A stretch of 64,000 nucleotides of DNA from Caminibacter pacificus (GCF_003752135.1 NZ_RJVK01000002.1:1-64000); one strand, 5' to 3'. Counted from the stretch's first letter, positions 29,608 through 37,591 are shown. Numbers and translations are program-made. Notes: a model not told the origin generated them from the letters alone.

Positions 29608-29893
29608 ACTAAAACAAGAAATTTTAACTTTAATTAACAAAAAAGCAAACGTTGAAATTGCAATAATAAAACTTTATACCATACAAAATAATGACATTGA
29701 AATTTCATATTACGAAGATTGTGAAATTAATGGGATGCTTAAAGCCTTAAAAATTATCGATGAAAAAGAGTTTTTATCTTTTTTAGAAAATCTCTCGAAA
29801 ATGAAATGTAAAATTTTCACTAAAAATTATCCTGTTTGCAAAATTGAAAAAGAAAAAGTAGAAATTATAGACGCGGATTATTTGCCGTTTTAA
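29588..29893 (+). CDS. Hypothetical protein, 101 aa
   Basis: Starts inside the last 20 bases of the DUF2914 gene and ends 9 bases before the Nudix gene, so it fills the operon gap. Lysine- and isoleucine-rich, with a helical first third (LKQEILTLINKKANVEIAIIKLY), an acidic middle (ISYYEDCEI) and a beta end (KVEIIDADYLPF). No signal peptide or membrane segment. The ATG has no clear ribosome site; a GTG at 29600 is an alternative. No family recognised. Confidence 0.55.
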   Translation: MKTRVNKLKQEILTLINKKANVEIAIIKLYTIQNNDIEISYYEDCEINGMLKALKIIDEKEFLSFLENLSKMKCKIFTKNYPVCKIEKEKVEIIDADYLPF

Positions 29894-29902
29894 AGGACAA
29901 CA

Positions 29903-30349
29903 ATGAAACTTTGCGATGAAGCCAAAAAATTAAATATTCCGGATTGGGTAAGACCGACTCCTTTTTTAACGGTTGACGGAATTATAAAAATCTTTAATCC
30001 CGATTTTAAAGGAATAGTACTTATAAAAAGAAAAAATCCTCCTCTCGGATATGCACTGCCGGGAGGTTTTGTAGATTACGGCGAAAAAGTTGAAGAAGCT
30101 CTTATTCGTGAAATGAAAGAAGAGACGAATTTGGATGTTATGATTGAAAAAATTTTAGGTGCATATTCAGACCCCAACCGCGACCCGAGAATGCATACCG
30201 CAAGTATCGTTTTCGTTTGTCACGCTTTTGATTATCCGAAAGCCGGAGATGACGCTAAAGAAACGTTTGTCGTTAAACTCGAAGATATTCCGTGGGATGA
30301 ACTGGTATTTGACCACAAAAAGATTTTAGAAGATTTTATAAAAAACTAA
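29903..30349 (+). CDS. Nudix hydrolase
   Basis: 148 residues with a complete Nudix box [20 protein letters not shown] followed by ETNL (G-5x-E-7x-REUXEEXGU form, starting about residue 55). The preceding [11 protein letters not shown] and the later [12 protein letters not shown] resemble ADP-ribose or nucleotide-sugar pyrophosphatases. Starts after AAAGGACAACA, last gene of the plus-strand run, converging on the short DUF2202 gene. Substrate not determined. Confidence 0.9.
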   Translation: MKLCDEAKKLNIPDWVRPTPFLTVDGIIKIFNPDFKGIVLIKRKNPPLGYALPGGFVDYGEKVEEALIREMKEETNLDVMIEKILGAYSDPNRDPRMHTASIVFVCHAFDYPKAGDDAKETFVVKLEDIPWDELVFDHKKILEDFIKN

Positions 30350-30351
30350 AA

Positions 30352-30371
30352 GAGGAATTATCTCATTCCTC
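30352..30371. terminator. Inverted repeat between convergent genes
   Basis: GAGGAAT (30352-30358) and ATTCCTC (30365-30371) pair around TATCTC. It lies between the Nudix stop and the end of the DUF2202 gene and may stop or protect both transcripts. There is no T tract, so the call is weak. Confidence 0.3.
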
Positions 30372-30990
30372 CTCCGGCTCCAGCGAACCAATACCAATTT
30401 CTGTATTCTCTACCGATTCCTCTTTTGAACGGATAATTTTTACACCACTCTTTACTCATCAATTCACACGCTGTTTTACCGGTTAAGTTTTTCAATGACC
30501 AATTAAAAGCATTATAATGATTATAGCTTCCCGCTCTTAAAAATTTAAAAAGAGCTATAACATCAGGAGAAGTTGCCGTTTTTAGGTATTTGTCCAAATC
30601 ATCAACATCAGTCACCTCTACCATAATTCCGGCTTTTAAAGCATCTACCGGAGATTTTTTACCAAGAGCTATTAATTGATTATAAAGTTTTTGCAAATGA
30701 GGATTTGTAAATTTCCCTATTACATCTCCTCTTACAGGAAGAGGAAGATTATAATGTTTCATAACATTCGCAACACTTGTTTCATGCACTATTTCGGCAT
30801 TATATATTCGATTAAATACGCTTAAATTCGGATACATTTTGCCTAGAGTATAATATACGTCTTTTGCGAGTTTTTCTTCTTCATACATATAACTCAAAGC
30901 TTGTTTTTCATTATTCGTAATCGTTACTTTTTTACTAAACGCAAACAATGATGTAATTACAAATAACATAGAAAGTAAAATTTTTTTCAT
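30358..30990 (-). CDS. Exported DUF2202 (ferritin-like) protein, short form
   Basis: 210 residues with a signal peptide (MKKILLSMLFVITSLFAF). The four-helix region contains YMYEEEKLAKDVYYTLG and AEIVHETSV with an ExxH pair, like di-iron ferritin-like DUF2202 proteins; in the second half the matching position reads GSYNHYNAF, with Asn in place of the Glu of the longer paralogue. The C-terminus is Gly/Trp/Tyr-rich (YRNWYWFAGAGGGMR). It follows a 31-residue membrane peptide gene by two bases and is controlled by the promoter at 31121-31149. Periplasmic metal handling or redox is the inferred role. Confidence 0.8.
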   Translation of the reverse strand: MKKILLSMLFVITSLFAFSKKVTITNNEKQALSYMYEEEKLAKDVYYTLGKMYPNLSVFNRIYNAEIVHETSVANVMKHYNLPLPVRGDVIGKFTNPHLQKLYNQLIALGKKSPVDALKAGIMVEVTDVDDLDKYLKTATSPDVIALFKFLRAGSYNHYNAFNWSLKNLTGKTACELMSKEWCKNYPFKRGIGREYRNWYWFAGAGGGMR

Positions 30991-30992
30991 TT

Positions 30993-31088
30993 TTATCCTT
31001 TAATTAAAATTTTAAGTGCCGGTAAAAAAACCAGCGTAAAAAACATAAGCAACATAAAACCGTAAGTGAATCTTTTATCAGCACTCAT
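30993..31088 (-). CDS. Small membrane peptide (31 aa) upstream of the DUF2202 gene
   Basis: ATG 31088 to TAA 30993. The first residues MSADKRFTYG are charged, then FMLLMFFTLVFLPALKILI is one membrane helix, ending KG. The ribosome site AAGGAGGGGAAA is among the strongest in the window, and the gene is the first open frame below a consensus sigma70 promoter, so expression is likely. Stop and next start are two bases apart. It resembles the small one-helix subunits that accompany membrane redox complexes, but no homologue is recognised. Confidence 0.7.
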   Translation of the reverse strand: MSADKRFTYGFMLLMFFTLVFLPALKILIKG

Positions 31089-31101
31089 TTTCCCCTCCTT
31101 A

Positions 31102-31150
31102 TTTGACATATGTTTATAAAATTATACAAAACTTTCTAACATATGTCAAA
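31102..31150. promoter_or_regulatory. Paired palindromic operators bracketing a promoter
   Basis: TTTGACATATGTT (31102-31114) and AACATATGTCAAA (31138-31150) are perfect 13-base inverted repeats 23 bases apart, and each contains the 8-base palindrome ACATATGT. Centre-to-centre distance is 36 bases. One copy overlaps the -35, the other the expected start site, the classic layout for repression by a dimer bound at both ends. Confidence 0.6.
31121..31149 (-). promoter_or_regulatory. Consensus sigma70 promoter for the 31-aa peptide and DUF2202 gene
   Basis: Minus strand TTGACA (31149-31144), 17 bases, TATAAT (31126-31121): a perfect match to consensus. The expected start is near 31114, giving a leader of about 26 bases to ATG 31088. 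Confidence 0.75.
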
Positions 31151-31930
31151 CTATTGAGAGGCTATCTCAGCTATATCTATAGGAGTTAAATTGTTTTTAA
31201 AAGCAATCTCCCTTAAAGTCATCTTTTTATCAGCTTTTATTCCTCTTTCTTTGAGATTATATATAGCTTTATTTATATCAATATGATATTTCTTACAAAA
31301 TTCCTCCAAACTCATTCTTCCCATACCGCTTCCCGGCATAAATTTCGGTTTTATAGTTGGTTCTTTTTTCAAGTTTTTAATCATTTGATAAATTTCAACG
31401 GGAGTTTTATTGTTTTTTTGCGCTATCTCTTTTAATGTTTCATCAAGCTCAGCACTAATTCCGTTCTTTTTTAATGTTTTTAAAGCTTCCGTTTCATTTA
31501 TTCCCAATTTTTTACAAAAATCGTTTAAGGTTAAAAGCTCACCGTGAGCTATGGGAATCTGATATTTGTTTTGTGGCCATAAAGATTTTACATATTCTTC
31601 AAAATCGCTAACGGCTTTAAACGGTTGTAAATTATTTACCGTTCCGAAAATAATAAAAACAACAATCGCCAAAGAAAACAGTGATTCTTTGGCAATTAAA
31701 TATTTTTTTAAAACCTTCCAATTTACAACGATATGCCAAATAGCTACTATCACCATTAAAATACCGAAAATAACGTGCAAATTATCCCATGCGTCTTTTC
31801 CAAGACCCAAAAACGTCCAACCCGTAAAATAAGCAACCCTTCCGTGAGGCATAATATATAAAACAATTCCGCTAAAAATAATCATTACGGTTGAATAAAA
31901 CAAAAACAGATCTATCCATTTTCGTTTCAT
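31151..31930 (-). CDS. DUF4405-type membrane protein with two C-terminal repeats
   Basis: 259 residues. Three to four helices in residues 5-100 contain histidines placed as in b-type cytochrome membrane anchors (MPHGRVAYFTGW, NLHVIFGILM, AIWHIVVNW), which fits DUF4405. The C-terminal half has two homologous units of about 50 residues: LTLNDFCKKLGINETEALKT... and MSLEEFCKKYHIDINKAIYN..., each ending in an IA-KNN-TPV/I helix; one Cys per unit. ATG 31930 is chosen: it overlaps the preceding stop as ATGA and has AAAGG eight bases above, unlike the GTG at 31939. Probably heme-binding or a membrane redox partner; inference. Confidence 0.75.
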   Translation of the reverse strand: MKRKWIDLFLFYSTVMIIFSGIVLYIMPHGRVAYFTGWTFLGLGKDAWDNLHVIFGILMVIVAIWHIVVNWKVLKKYLIAKESLFSLAIVVFIIFGTVNNLQPFKAVSDFEEYVKSLWPQNKYQIPIAHGELLTLNDFCKKLGINETEALKTLKKNGISAELDETLKEIAQKNNKTPVEIYQMIKNLKKEPTIKPKFMPGSGMGRMSLEEFCKKYHIDINKAIYNLKERGIKADKKMTLREIAFKNNLTPIDIAEIASQ

Positions 31931-32838
31931 TTCGCACACCTTTTACTTCTTGAAATATACTCAAATCCGCTTGTTTTATCTTCTAATTTACAAACAATAA
32001 AACTATACATTCCCTGATATCCTTCAATCTCGACTATATCTCCAGCTCTAACGGCAACCTCAGGTAATATCCATGTAGGAGCTATAGCGACTCTTATTGT
32101 TTTATTTTTAGTTTCAACATCCATCATCCACCAAGTAACGCCTTTTCTAAGTCCCGGTAATTGATAAACTTTTACTACTTTTCCATAAATTTCACTAAGC
32201 GCGTTATTAAACCCGAACGCTTTTCCTTTTGAAGACAAAATATTATCGAAATAAGATTTTGAGATATATTTAGGCGTATAATCGCTACCGTAACTTCTAA
32301 GGAGTCTTACAAATGCCCTCATATGATTTTCACTACCGTGTCTTAAAGCCGAATATACGAATTTTATATCTTTATTATCCGTATCTCTTATTGCTCTATT
32401 CAAATCGTAAATATCCAAATCCTCAATCAATGCTCCGACTTTCAAAGCGGCAACCGGACTTTTTTCACCCATTGCAACGAGTTTATAATAGAGATTTTGT
32501 AATTTTCTATTTTCAAAAACTCCCACTTTATCTCCGATTTTTTCAACAGGATCGGGAAGATTGTATTTGTTTAACAAAAGTTTAATCATATGCATATGCC
32601 AGCTTTCACTTTTTGAGATATTTTTAAATACCGGCAAATGCCATTTACTATAGAGCGTAATATAAACGTCTCTTGCAAGTTTTTCTTCTTCTCTCATATG
32701 CATCAAGTCTTTTATTTCCATACGTGAAAGAGCTTGTTTAGGCATAGAAATTACATATTTTTCAATCGGTTTTTGTTGATAGTTGCTTGCAAAAAGAGTT
32801 GTCATAGCAACTAAAGACATTGCAATTAATCTTTTCAT
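31927..32838 (-). CDS. Exported DUF2202 (ferritin-like) protein with C-terminal extra domain
   Basis: 303 residues. Signal peptide to about residue 18. The DUF2202 helical domain (35-195) has MREEEKLARDVYITLY, ESWHMHMI (Glu78, His81) and GSENHMRAFVRLL, keeping both ExxH-type pairs expected of a di-iron ferritin-like site. Residues 205-303 form a beta-rich unit with GKVVKVYQLPGLRKGVTWWM and AGDIVEIEGYQGMYSFIVC that looks like an OB fold. Starts after AAGGAGGGAAA, downstream of the two-component pair, with an 11-base direct repeat in its promoter region. Confidence 0.82.
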   Translation of the reverse strand: MKRLIAMSLVAMTTLFASNYQQKPIEKYVISMPKQALSRMEIKDLMHMREEEKLARDVYITLYSKWHLPVFKNISKSESWHMHMIKLLLNKYNLPDPVEKIGDKVGVFENRKLQNLYYKLVAMGEKSPVAALKVGALIEDLDIYDLNRAIRDTDNKDIKFVYSALRHGSENHMRAFVRLLRSYGSDYTPKYISKSYFDNILSSKGKAFGFNNALSEIYGKVVKVYQLPGLRKGVTWWMMDVETKNKTIRVAIAPTWILPEVAVRAGDIVEIEGYQGMYSFIVCKLEDKTSGFEYISRSKRCAK

Positions 32839-32882
32839 TTTTCCCTCCTTAAAACTTTTAATTGTATTTTACACCTTGTAAA

Positions 32883-32898
32883 TAAACACAAAATAAAC
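32883..32898 (-). promoter_or_regulatory. Direct repeat GTTTA-N6-GTTTA, likely response-regulator box
   Basis: Minus strand GTTTATTTTGTGTTTATTT: GTTTA at 32898-32894 and 32887-32883, 11 bases apart, the spacing used by OmpR-family regulators. The same repeat lies upstream of the regulator gene itself (34702-34717). Confidence 0.5.
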
Positions 32899-32910
32899 AA
32901 AAATGAATAA

Positions 32911-34026
32911 TTATTCAGATTTAAAATTAATGGAGACCTTTACGAAGTTTTCCTGATTTTTTATCTCGAAATCAAAACCGTATCTTTTGCAAATCTCTTT
33001 AACGATAAAAAGCCCAAGCCCGAATCCGCCTTCACTACTATTTTCTCTTACAAATTTTTTTGTTATCTCTTTTAAATTTTTTATTTCGCCTTCGTTTACT
33101 ACGCTAAATACGCCATCTTTTAAATTAATAAATATTTCCTTATTCGGAGATGAATATTTAATTGCGTTTGATAAAATATTGTCAATTAACCTAGTTAAAT
33201 CCTCTTTGTCGATTTCAATAATCTCATTATGAAGATTTTTTATGATTTTTATATTTTTATTTTCTATTTGAGTTTCAAACATTACAAGCCTATTTTGTAT
33301 AAACTCGGCCAAATCCACCTTTACGATATCTCTTTTTTGCTGATGATGAAGTCGCACAAATGTAAGGTCTTTAAAAATCTTAGATAGTCTAAAAGCCGCG
33401 TTTTCGATTCTTTTTAATTCTTTTGAAGGGACGTTTTTCATCTTTAGAATTTCAATATTACTCAATATCACGCTTATAGGAGTATTCATTTCATGAGTCG
33501 TATCTCTTATGAAACTTTCAAGATTATTAATCACATCTCTCATCGGACGCAAAAAAATTTTTCCTAAAATAAAAGCGATAATACAGACAAACAAAAAGGC
33601 AAAAACGGCAAATACCAAAAGCTCTTTTTTTATATTTTCGACCTCTTTTTTTATACTTTTTTCAAAAATTATCTCAATTTTTCCCCATCGTTTAAATAAA
33701 ATTTTTTTATAGTAAAGTTTATTATCTTTTACTAAAAAAGGCTCGTTTATATTTTTATTAAAATCTCCGTACATAAATTCTCCGTTTACGAAAACGGCGT
33801 ATTTGGTATCGTCAATTTTAAAAGGAACTTGTCGGTCTATTAAAAGTTTGAATTTTTTATCTTTCAAAAAATTACTAAGCTCTTTTTGAATAGTCATAAT
33901 ATCGTTTTTGATAACGGAATGAAGTGCTAATTTATAATAAAACCACTCCCCTACCGCTATCAAAAACATAGTAGAAAGTATATAAACAAGCAAGAATCTC
34001 TTAAGTGATTTTTTTTCAGCCAACAA
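32911..34026 (-). CDS. Sensor histidine kinase (paired with OmpR regulator)
   Basis: 371 residues. Membrane helix at about 10-28, a short periplasmic sensor (about 30-133), second helix 136-158, then a HisKA domain with DTTHEMNTPISVI (His178) and an ATPase domain with NILSNAIKYSS (N box), and GGFGLGLFIVK (G box). No HAMP is obvious. It starts with TTG (34026) after AGAGGATATAGAT, inside the last 11 bases of the regulator gene. The adjacent DUF2202/DUF4405 genes are the probable targets. Confidence 0.92.
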   Translation of the reverse strand: MLAEKKSLKRFLLVYILSTMFLIAVGEWFYYKLALHSVIKNDIMTIQKELSNFLKDKKFKLLIDRQVPFKIDDTKYAVFVNGEFMYGDFNKNINEPFLVKDNKLYYKKILFKRWGKIEIIFEKSIKKEVENIKKELLVFAVFAFLFVCIIAFILGKIFLRPMRDVINNLESFIRDTTHEMNTPISVILSNIEILKMKNVPSKELKRIENAAFRLSKIFKDLTFVRLHHQQKRDIVKVDLAEFIQNRLVMFETQIENKNIKIIKNLHNEIIEIDKEDLTRLIDNILSNAIKYSSPNKEIFINLKDGVFSVVNEGEIKNLKEITKKFVRENSSEGGFGLGLFIVKEICKRYGFDFEIKNQENFVKVSINFKSE

Positions 34027-34666
34027 ATCTATATCCTCTATCTTTTAATGTTTCGATACTATCTTTTCCTAAAATATTTCTCAAATCTTTAATAAACACT
34101 CTTAAAGAATTTTCATTTACCTCTTCGTCATAATCATAAATTGCATTAAAAATTTCATCTTTGCTAACAACCTGATTTTTATTTTTTATAAAAAATTTCA
34201 AAAGTTTTGCGTGTTTTGGCTTGAGATGTACCTCTTTTCCGTCTTTATACAAAGTCATATTTTTCAAATCGAATTCAAAATCTCTGATTTTAACTCGTTC
34301 GCTATCCCCATAAACTCTTTTGATAATAGCATCGATTCTAAGTTTTAATTCTTTCAAAGAAAAAGGTTTTCTTATATAGTCGTCTCCTCCGCTTAAAAAA
34401 CCTTTTTCAACGTCTTTTTCACCGTCAAGAGAAGTTAGAAAAATTATAGGAACTTTGCTAAATTCTCTCACTCTTTTTGCCACTTCAAAACCGTTCATTT
34501 CAGGTAATTTTACATCCAATATTACAACATCAAAATCTTTTTCGTAAATTTTCTCAACCGCACTTTTACCGTCAAACGCACTATCACATTTAAAACCTTG
34601 AAGTTCTAAAAAATCTTTTATAGTATCATGCAAATCGTAATCGTCTTCTACGATTAAAATATTCAT
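34016..34666 (-). CDS. OmpR-family response regulator
   Basis: 216 residues: receiver with acidic pocket VEDD, phospho-acceptor Asp51 in VVILDVKLP, conserved Lys in YIRKPF; winged-helix domain 125-216 with KPKHAKLLKFF and the wing ETLKDRGYRFVG. Intact unlike the regulator at 9.4 kb. First gene of the run regulator-kinase-DUF2202-DUF4405; its own upstream region has the GTTTA repeat, so autoregulation is likely. Confidence 0.95.
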   Translation of the reverse strand: MNILIVEDDYDLHDTIKDFLELQGFKCDSAFDGKSAVEKIYEKDFDVVILDVKLPEMNGFEVAKRVREFSKVPIIFLTSLDGEKDVEKGFLSGGDDYIRKPFSLKELKLRIDAIIKRVYGDSERVKIRDFEFDLKNMTLYKDGKEVHLKPKHAKLLKFFIKNKNQVVSKDEIFNAIYDYDEEVNENSLRVFIKDLRNILGKDSIETLKDRGYRFVG

Positions 34667-34701
34667 ATTTTCCCTTTTTTACAAAGAATACCCGATAAAA
34701 A

Positions 34702-34717
34702 TAAACAAAACTTAAAC
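34702..34717 (-). promoter_or_regulatory. Direct repeat GTTTA-N6-GTTTA upstream of the response regulator gene
   Basis: Minus strand GTTTAAGTTTTGTTTATTT: GTTTA at 34717-34713 and 34706-34702, period 11. Matches the box upstream of the DUF2202 gene (32883-32898), suggesting both are bound by the regulator encoded just downstream. Confidence 0.5.
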
Positions 34718-35070
34718 TAAAATTCTTTAATCAATTCTTTTTTTGTAAATTTAGGAGGCTTTCTTACGAAATACGTCCAAGCTTTTACGCTTTTACCGTT
34801 TATTTTAACACAAATTTTTTTGCGGTAGTAGTAATTGGGAGCTTCTTCTATTTTATCGAGAATTTTTAAGAGTTTCGGAGTGATTTTATAAACTTCGCCT
34901 TTTATTTTATATCCGCCTTTTTTTTCTATCAGATACGGATACCAGCCGCTTTTACTGACTATTAAAGGATAAGGCCTACAAGTTACACCCTCACCCAAAA
35001 ACTTAGCGCTTTTCAAGTAAGAGTGCAATCTTTTGCCTCTTTTTAAACTTCCGTATACGAATACGATCAT
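34717..35070 (-). CDS. Gamma-glutamylcyclotransferase-like (GGCT/AIG2 fold) protein
   Basis: 117 residues starting MIVFVYGSLKRGKRLH, the YGSL substrate loop of this fold, with a later LDKIEEAPNYYYRKK that provides the catalytic Glu. Members cleave gamma-glutamyl peptides or amines to 5-oxoproline. The exact substrate is open. ATGA overlap (35067-35070) with the small secreted protein gene upstream. Confidence 0.8.
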   Translation of the reverse strand: MIVFVYGSLKRGKRLHSYLKSAKFLGEGVTCRPYPLIVSKSGWYPYLIEKKGGYKIKGEVYKITPKLLKILDKIEEAPNYYYRKKICVKINGKSVKAWTYFVRKPPKFTKKELIKEF

Positions 35071-35465
35071 TTACATTTATAAAATACGATTAGTTGTTTA
35101 GGCACAACAATCAAAGCCGCATTATCGCTTGTAGTGTTTTTATCAGGCATAAAAATAAGCGCACCGCTTTTTGAAACGTATTGATTATAGTTTTTCCATT
35201 TTCCTCTGAATTTTAAAACTTCCGATTTTCCGTTTGCACTTAAACTCAAATCTTTACTATCTTGAAGTTTTGCTTTTACACTATAAATATCTCCAAGAGC
35301 TTTTTTAAGTGCCTCTTTTGTTTTATCGTTTGCAGGAATATTTCTCGTTTGATTACCTTCTTTAAAAGAAATACCTACAGTTTGACATTGATATGTTTTC
35401 CCAACTTGCATATTAAATGCAAATAATACTGCACCTGAAATAGTTGCTAATAGTAATTTTTTCAT
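35067..35465 (-). CDS. Small secreted protein, unknown function
   Basis: 132 residues with signal peptide MKKLLLATISGAVLFA, then FNMQVGKTYQCQTVGISFKEG and a compact beta-rich domain ending VFYKCK. Two cysteines, one near each end of the mature part, suggest a disulfide. No family recognised. Translationally coupled to the GGCT-like gene. Confidence 0.65.
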   Translation of the reverse strand: MKKLLLATISGAVLFAFNMQVGKTYQCQTVGISFKEGNQTRNIPANDKTKEALKKALGDIYSVKAKLQDSKDLSLSANGKSEVLKFRGKWKNYNQYVSKSGALIFMPDKNTTSDNAALIVVPKQLIVFYKCK

Positions 35466-35498
35466 AAATCACCTTTCTTTTGAAATCGAAAAATTATA

Positions 35499-36293
35499 TC
35501 ATAAATATTGTGAAATCATTGTTAATGCCTCTTTGGCACCTTTCTTAATCTCGATATCGGCTCCGTCACTTTCTCGTGGATTTATCCTTATAAGTTTTGC
35601 TTGGTACATATCTTTTATTCTCTCACTCATATGCCTAACGGTCGGTACCGCTTTTCCGGCCCCTATTTCCACAATTACGAGTTTATCGTCGATTTTGCTT
35701 AACCAACGATTAAAATTCTCAAGCTGCCTATCCACTCGATTTTCAACAAATCTAAAATCTCCGAACATCAAAATATTCGGTCTTGCGATTTTACCGCACT
35801 CTTTACAATACGGAAAATTCAAAGCCTCGAATTTTTCCATATCTATTTCGATAATTTCGTTATTTTCCCATATTTCGTCACTACACGGCTCAGTGCATTG
35901 TAAATAGTGAATACTTCCGTGAATTTCCACTATTTTATTTTCACTAAAGCCGGCTTTTTGAAACTGCCCGTCGACGTTTGATGTGAATACGAATTTTTCA
36001 TGAGGCATATTCAAAAGGATTTTAAACCCTTCATGAGGAGTCGTACTTCTGTATAAATTAAGCCTATGCCCGTAAAACGCCCAAGCAAGACGCGGATTGA
36101 TATCAAACCACCTCGGATTTGCAAGTGCTTGAAAATTAAGACCCAATTTTTTAGCTATAGGATAAGCTCTCCAAAATCCCTCATCTCCTCTAAAATCGGG
36201 CAGCCCGCTATCCACTCCCATACCGGCACCTGCCGTTATGAGTAGATATTTCGCTTCTTTAATAGCTTTTGCCGCGGATTTTATCTCATTCAT
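35499..36293 (-). CDS. Sir2-family NAD-dependent protein deacylase
   Basis: 264 residues. NAD site GAGMGVDSGLPDFRG, TSNVDGQF, catalytic His in EIHGSIHYLQC, a structural zinc set of four cysteines (CTEPC and CKECG) and RPNILMFGDF, then VIEIGAGKAVP. The fifth-residue region AYPIAKKLGL replaces the short helix of bacterial CobB, so the class is uncertain. ATG 36293 is preferred to 36308 because GGGAAG lies just above it; it overlaps the 66-residue gene by eight bases. Confidence 0.88.
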   Translation of the reverse strand: MNEIKSAAKAIKEAKYLLITAGAGMGVDSGLPDFRGDEGFWRAYPIAKKLGLNFQALANPRWFDINPRLAWAFYGHRLNLYRSTTPHEGFKILLNMPHEKFVFTSNVDGQFQKAGFSENKIVEIHGSIHYLQCTEPCSDEIWENNEIIEIDMEKFEALNFPYCKECGKIARPNILMFGDFRFVENRVDRQLENFNRWLSKIDDKLVIVEIGAGKAVPTVRHMSERIKDMYQAKLIRINPRESDGADIEIKKGAKEALTMISQYL

Positions 36294-36486
36294 CAACTTC
36301 CCTTGCATAAAATACGTGAACTATATAAACATCATCGTCAATCTCAATTTTTACATCCAAAATATCGATATCTTGTGTCTCTTTTTCAAGAATTTTTTCT
36401 CTTATAAGCTCTTCGATTCCATCGATATCGATAGTCCTAAAACTCAACATTCCCCAATTTTCGTTTTTTCTGTATTTGATTTTCAT
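36286..36486 (-). CDS. Small conserved-looking hypothetical protein (66 aa)
   Basis: Acidic 66-residue protein: MKIKYRKNENWGMLSFRTID, a helix (GIEELIREKILEKE) and a beta pair (DILDVKIEIDDDVYIVHVFY). It starts after AAGGGGATAAG and overlaps the Sir2 gene, so it is probably translated with it. Soluble, no known motif. Confidence 0.6.
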   Translation of the reverse strand: MKIKYRKNENWGMLSFRTIDIDGIEELIREKILEKETQDIDILDVKIEIDDDVYIVHVFYAREVDE

Positions 36487-36487
36487 C

Positions 36488-36586
36488 TTATCCCCTTGCC
36501 GCTTTTTTCATCCTCCGCTTATTTGTTTTTATACTACATTTCACAAACTCACCAAAATTCTCCATTGTCAATTCTTCATTATCCAT
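36488..36586 (-). CDS. Possible 32-aa peptide in the moaA-downstream gap
   Basis: ATG 36586 to TAA 36488 gives MDNEELTMENFGEFVKCSIK followed by a basic end TNKRRMKKAARG. It fills the gap between moaA and the 66-residue gene. The start has only GGAAAA above it, and the DNA here is a purine-rich degenerate repeat (ATGGA/ATGAA/ATTGA steps), so a chance frame is quite possible. Confidence 0.25.
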   Translation of the reverse strand: MDNEELTMENFGEFVKCSIKTNKRRMKKAARG

Positions 36587-36601
36587 TTTTCCATTAAAAA
36601 A

Positions 36602-37558
36602 CTATCCCCCCGTTTCCCAAAACGCTCTGCTTGAAACTTCCTCTTCTTGCCAATCGTTCTTTTCAGGTTTGTTTTTTACCACCTCTCTTAAAATTTCGGC
36701 GGCTTTTTTAATATCACCTTTTCTTATCGCTTCTTTAATATTATAACTTTCCGTAAAGAAAAGACAAGGAATCAAATACCCCTCCGCCGTCAAACGAATC
36801 CTATTACAACTTTTACAGAAATCTTCACTATGAGGCTCTATTATTCCGAATACATATCCGTCTTCAAGCTCGAAATATTTACTCGCACTGTTGTCTTTAG
36901 GTAGCTCTTTAAAATTATATTTTTTAGAAATTTCTTTTAATATCTCATCCGAAGAAACTCTTTTTATTCCTGGGTACGCTCTCTCATTTTCCATAAACTC
37001 TATAAACCTGATAGTCATTCCGTGTTTTTTCGCCCACTCGAGCAAATCCAAAATTTCTCCGTCATTTATACCTTTCATCACAACGGTATTGAGTTTCACC
37101 AAAAGCCCCTCTTTTTTCGCCTCCAAAATCCCTTCAATTACTTTATTCAAGACATCTTTTTGTGCGATTTTCGCAGCGACTTCCGGTTTTAGACTATCAA
37201 GTGAGACGTTTACTCTTTTAAGCCCGGCTTTTTTGAGTTTTTTTGCATATTCTTTCAAATAATACCCGTTTGTAGTTAATGCCAAATCAAGCTCGGGCTT
37301 GTAATCATGAAGCATTTTTACAAATACATCCAAATCTTTTCTAAGAAGAGGCTCACCCCCTGTGAGGCGTATTTTTTTAACACCCTCATCTATCGCAAGA
37401 CGCAAAAATTCAAACATCTCTTCATAGCTTAAAATATTTTCGTGAGGTTCCCATTCAAAAGGAGTATTCGGCATACAATAAAGACACCTGAAATTACATC
37501 TGCTTGTTACGGATACGCGGATATAATCTATTGTTCTGTTGAAAGAATCGATAAGCAT
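36602..37558 (-). CDS. moaA: GTP 3',8-cyclase MoaA
   Basis: Radical-SAM enzyme starting molybdopterin (here likely tungsten or molybdenum cofactor) synthesis. 318 residues with the SAM cluster C21-x3-C25-x2-C28 ([12 protein letters not shown]), LTGGEPLLR, and the C-terminal second cluster Cys248, Cys251 and Cys265; it ends in the required Gly-Gly. A TATAAT lies at 37591-37586. Other moa genes are not in the window. Confidence 0.96.
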   Translation of the reverse strand: MLIDSFNRTIDYIRVSVTSRCNFRCLYCMPNTPFEWEPHENILSYEEMFEFLRLAIDEGVKKIRLTGGEPLLRKDLDVFVKMLHDYKPELDLALTTNGYYLKEYAKKLKKAGLKRVNVSLDSLKPEVAAKIAQKDVLNKVIEGILEAKKEGLLVKLNTVVMKGINDGEILDLLEWAKKHGMTIRFIEFMENERAYPGIKRVSSDEILKEISKKYNFKELPKDNSASKYFELEDGYVFGIIEPHSEDFCKSCNRIRLTAEGYLIPCLFFTESYNIKEAIRKGDIKKAAEILREVVKNKPEKNDWQEEEVSSRAFWETGG

Positions 37559-37585
37559 AGGAAAATCCCTCTTTTTTTTAGAGAG

Positions 37586-37591
37586 ATTATA
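37586..37591 (-). promoter_or_regulatory. -10 element for moaA
   Basis: Minus strand CTGATATAATCTCTC, TATAAT at 37591-37586, 28 bases above the ATG. The leader contains ATCTCTCT and AGAGGGAT, which can pair and would hide the AGAGG ribosome site. Confidence 0.45.

Noticed and set aside
32899-32925. GAATAATTATTC palindrome near the kinase stop as an operator
   Set aside because: A pure A/T-rich 12-base dyad is expected by chance in this composition.
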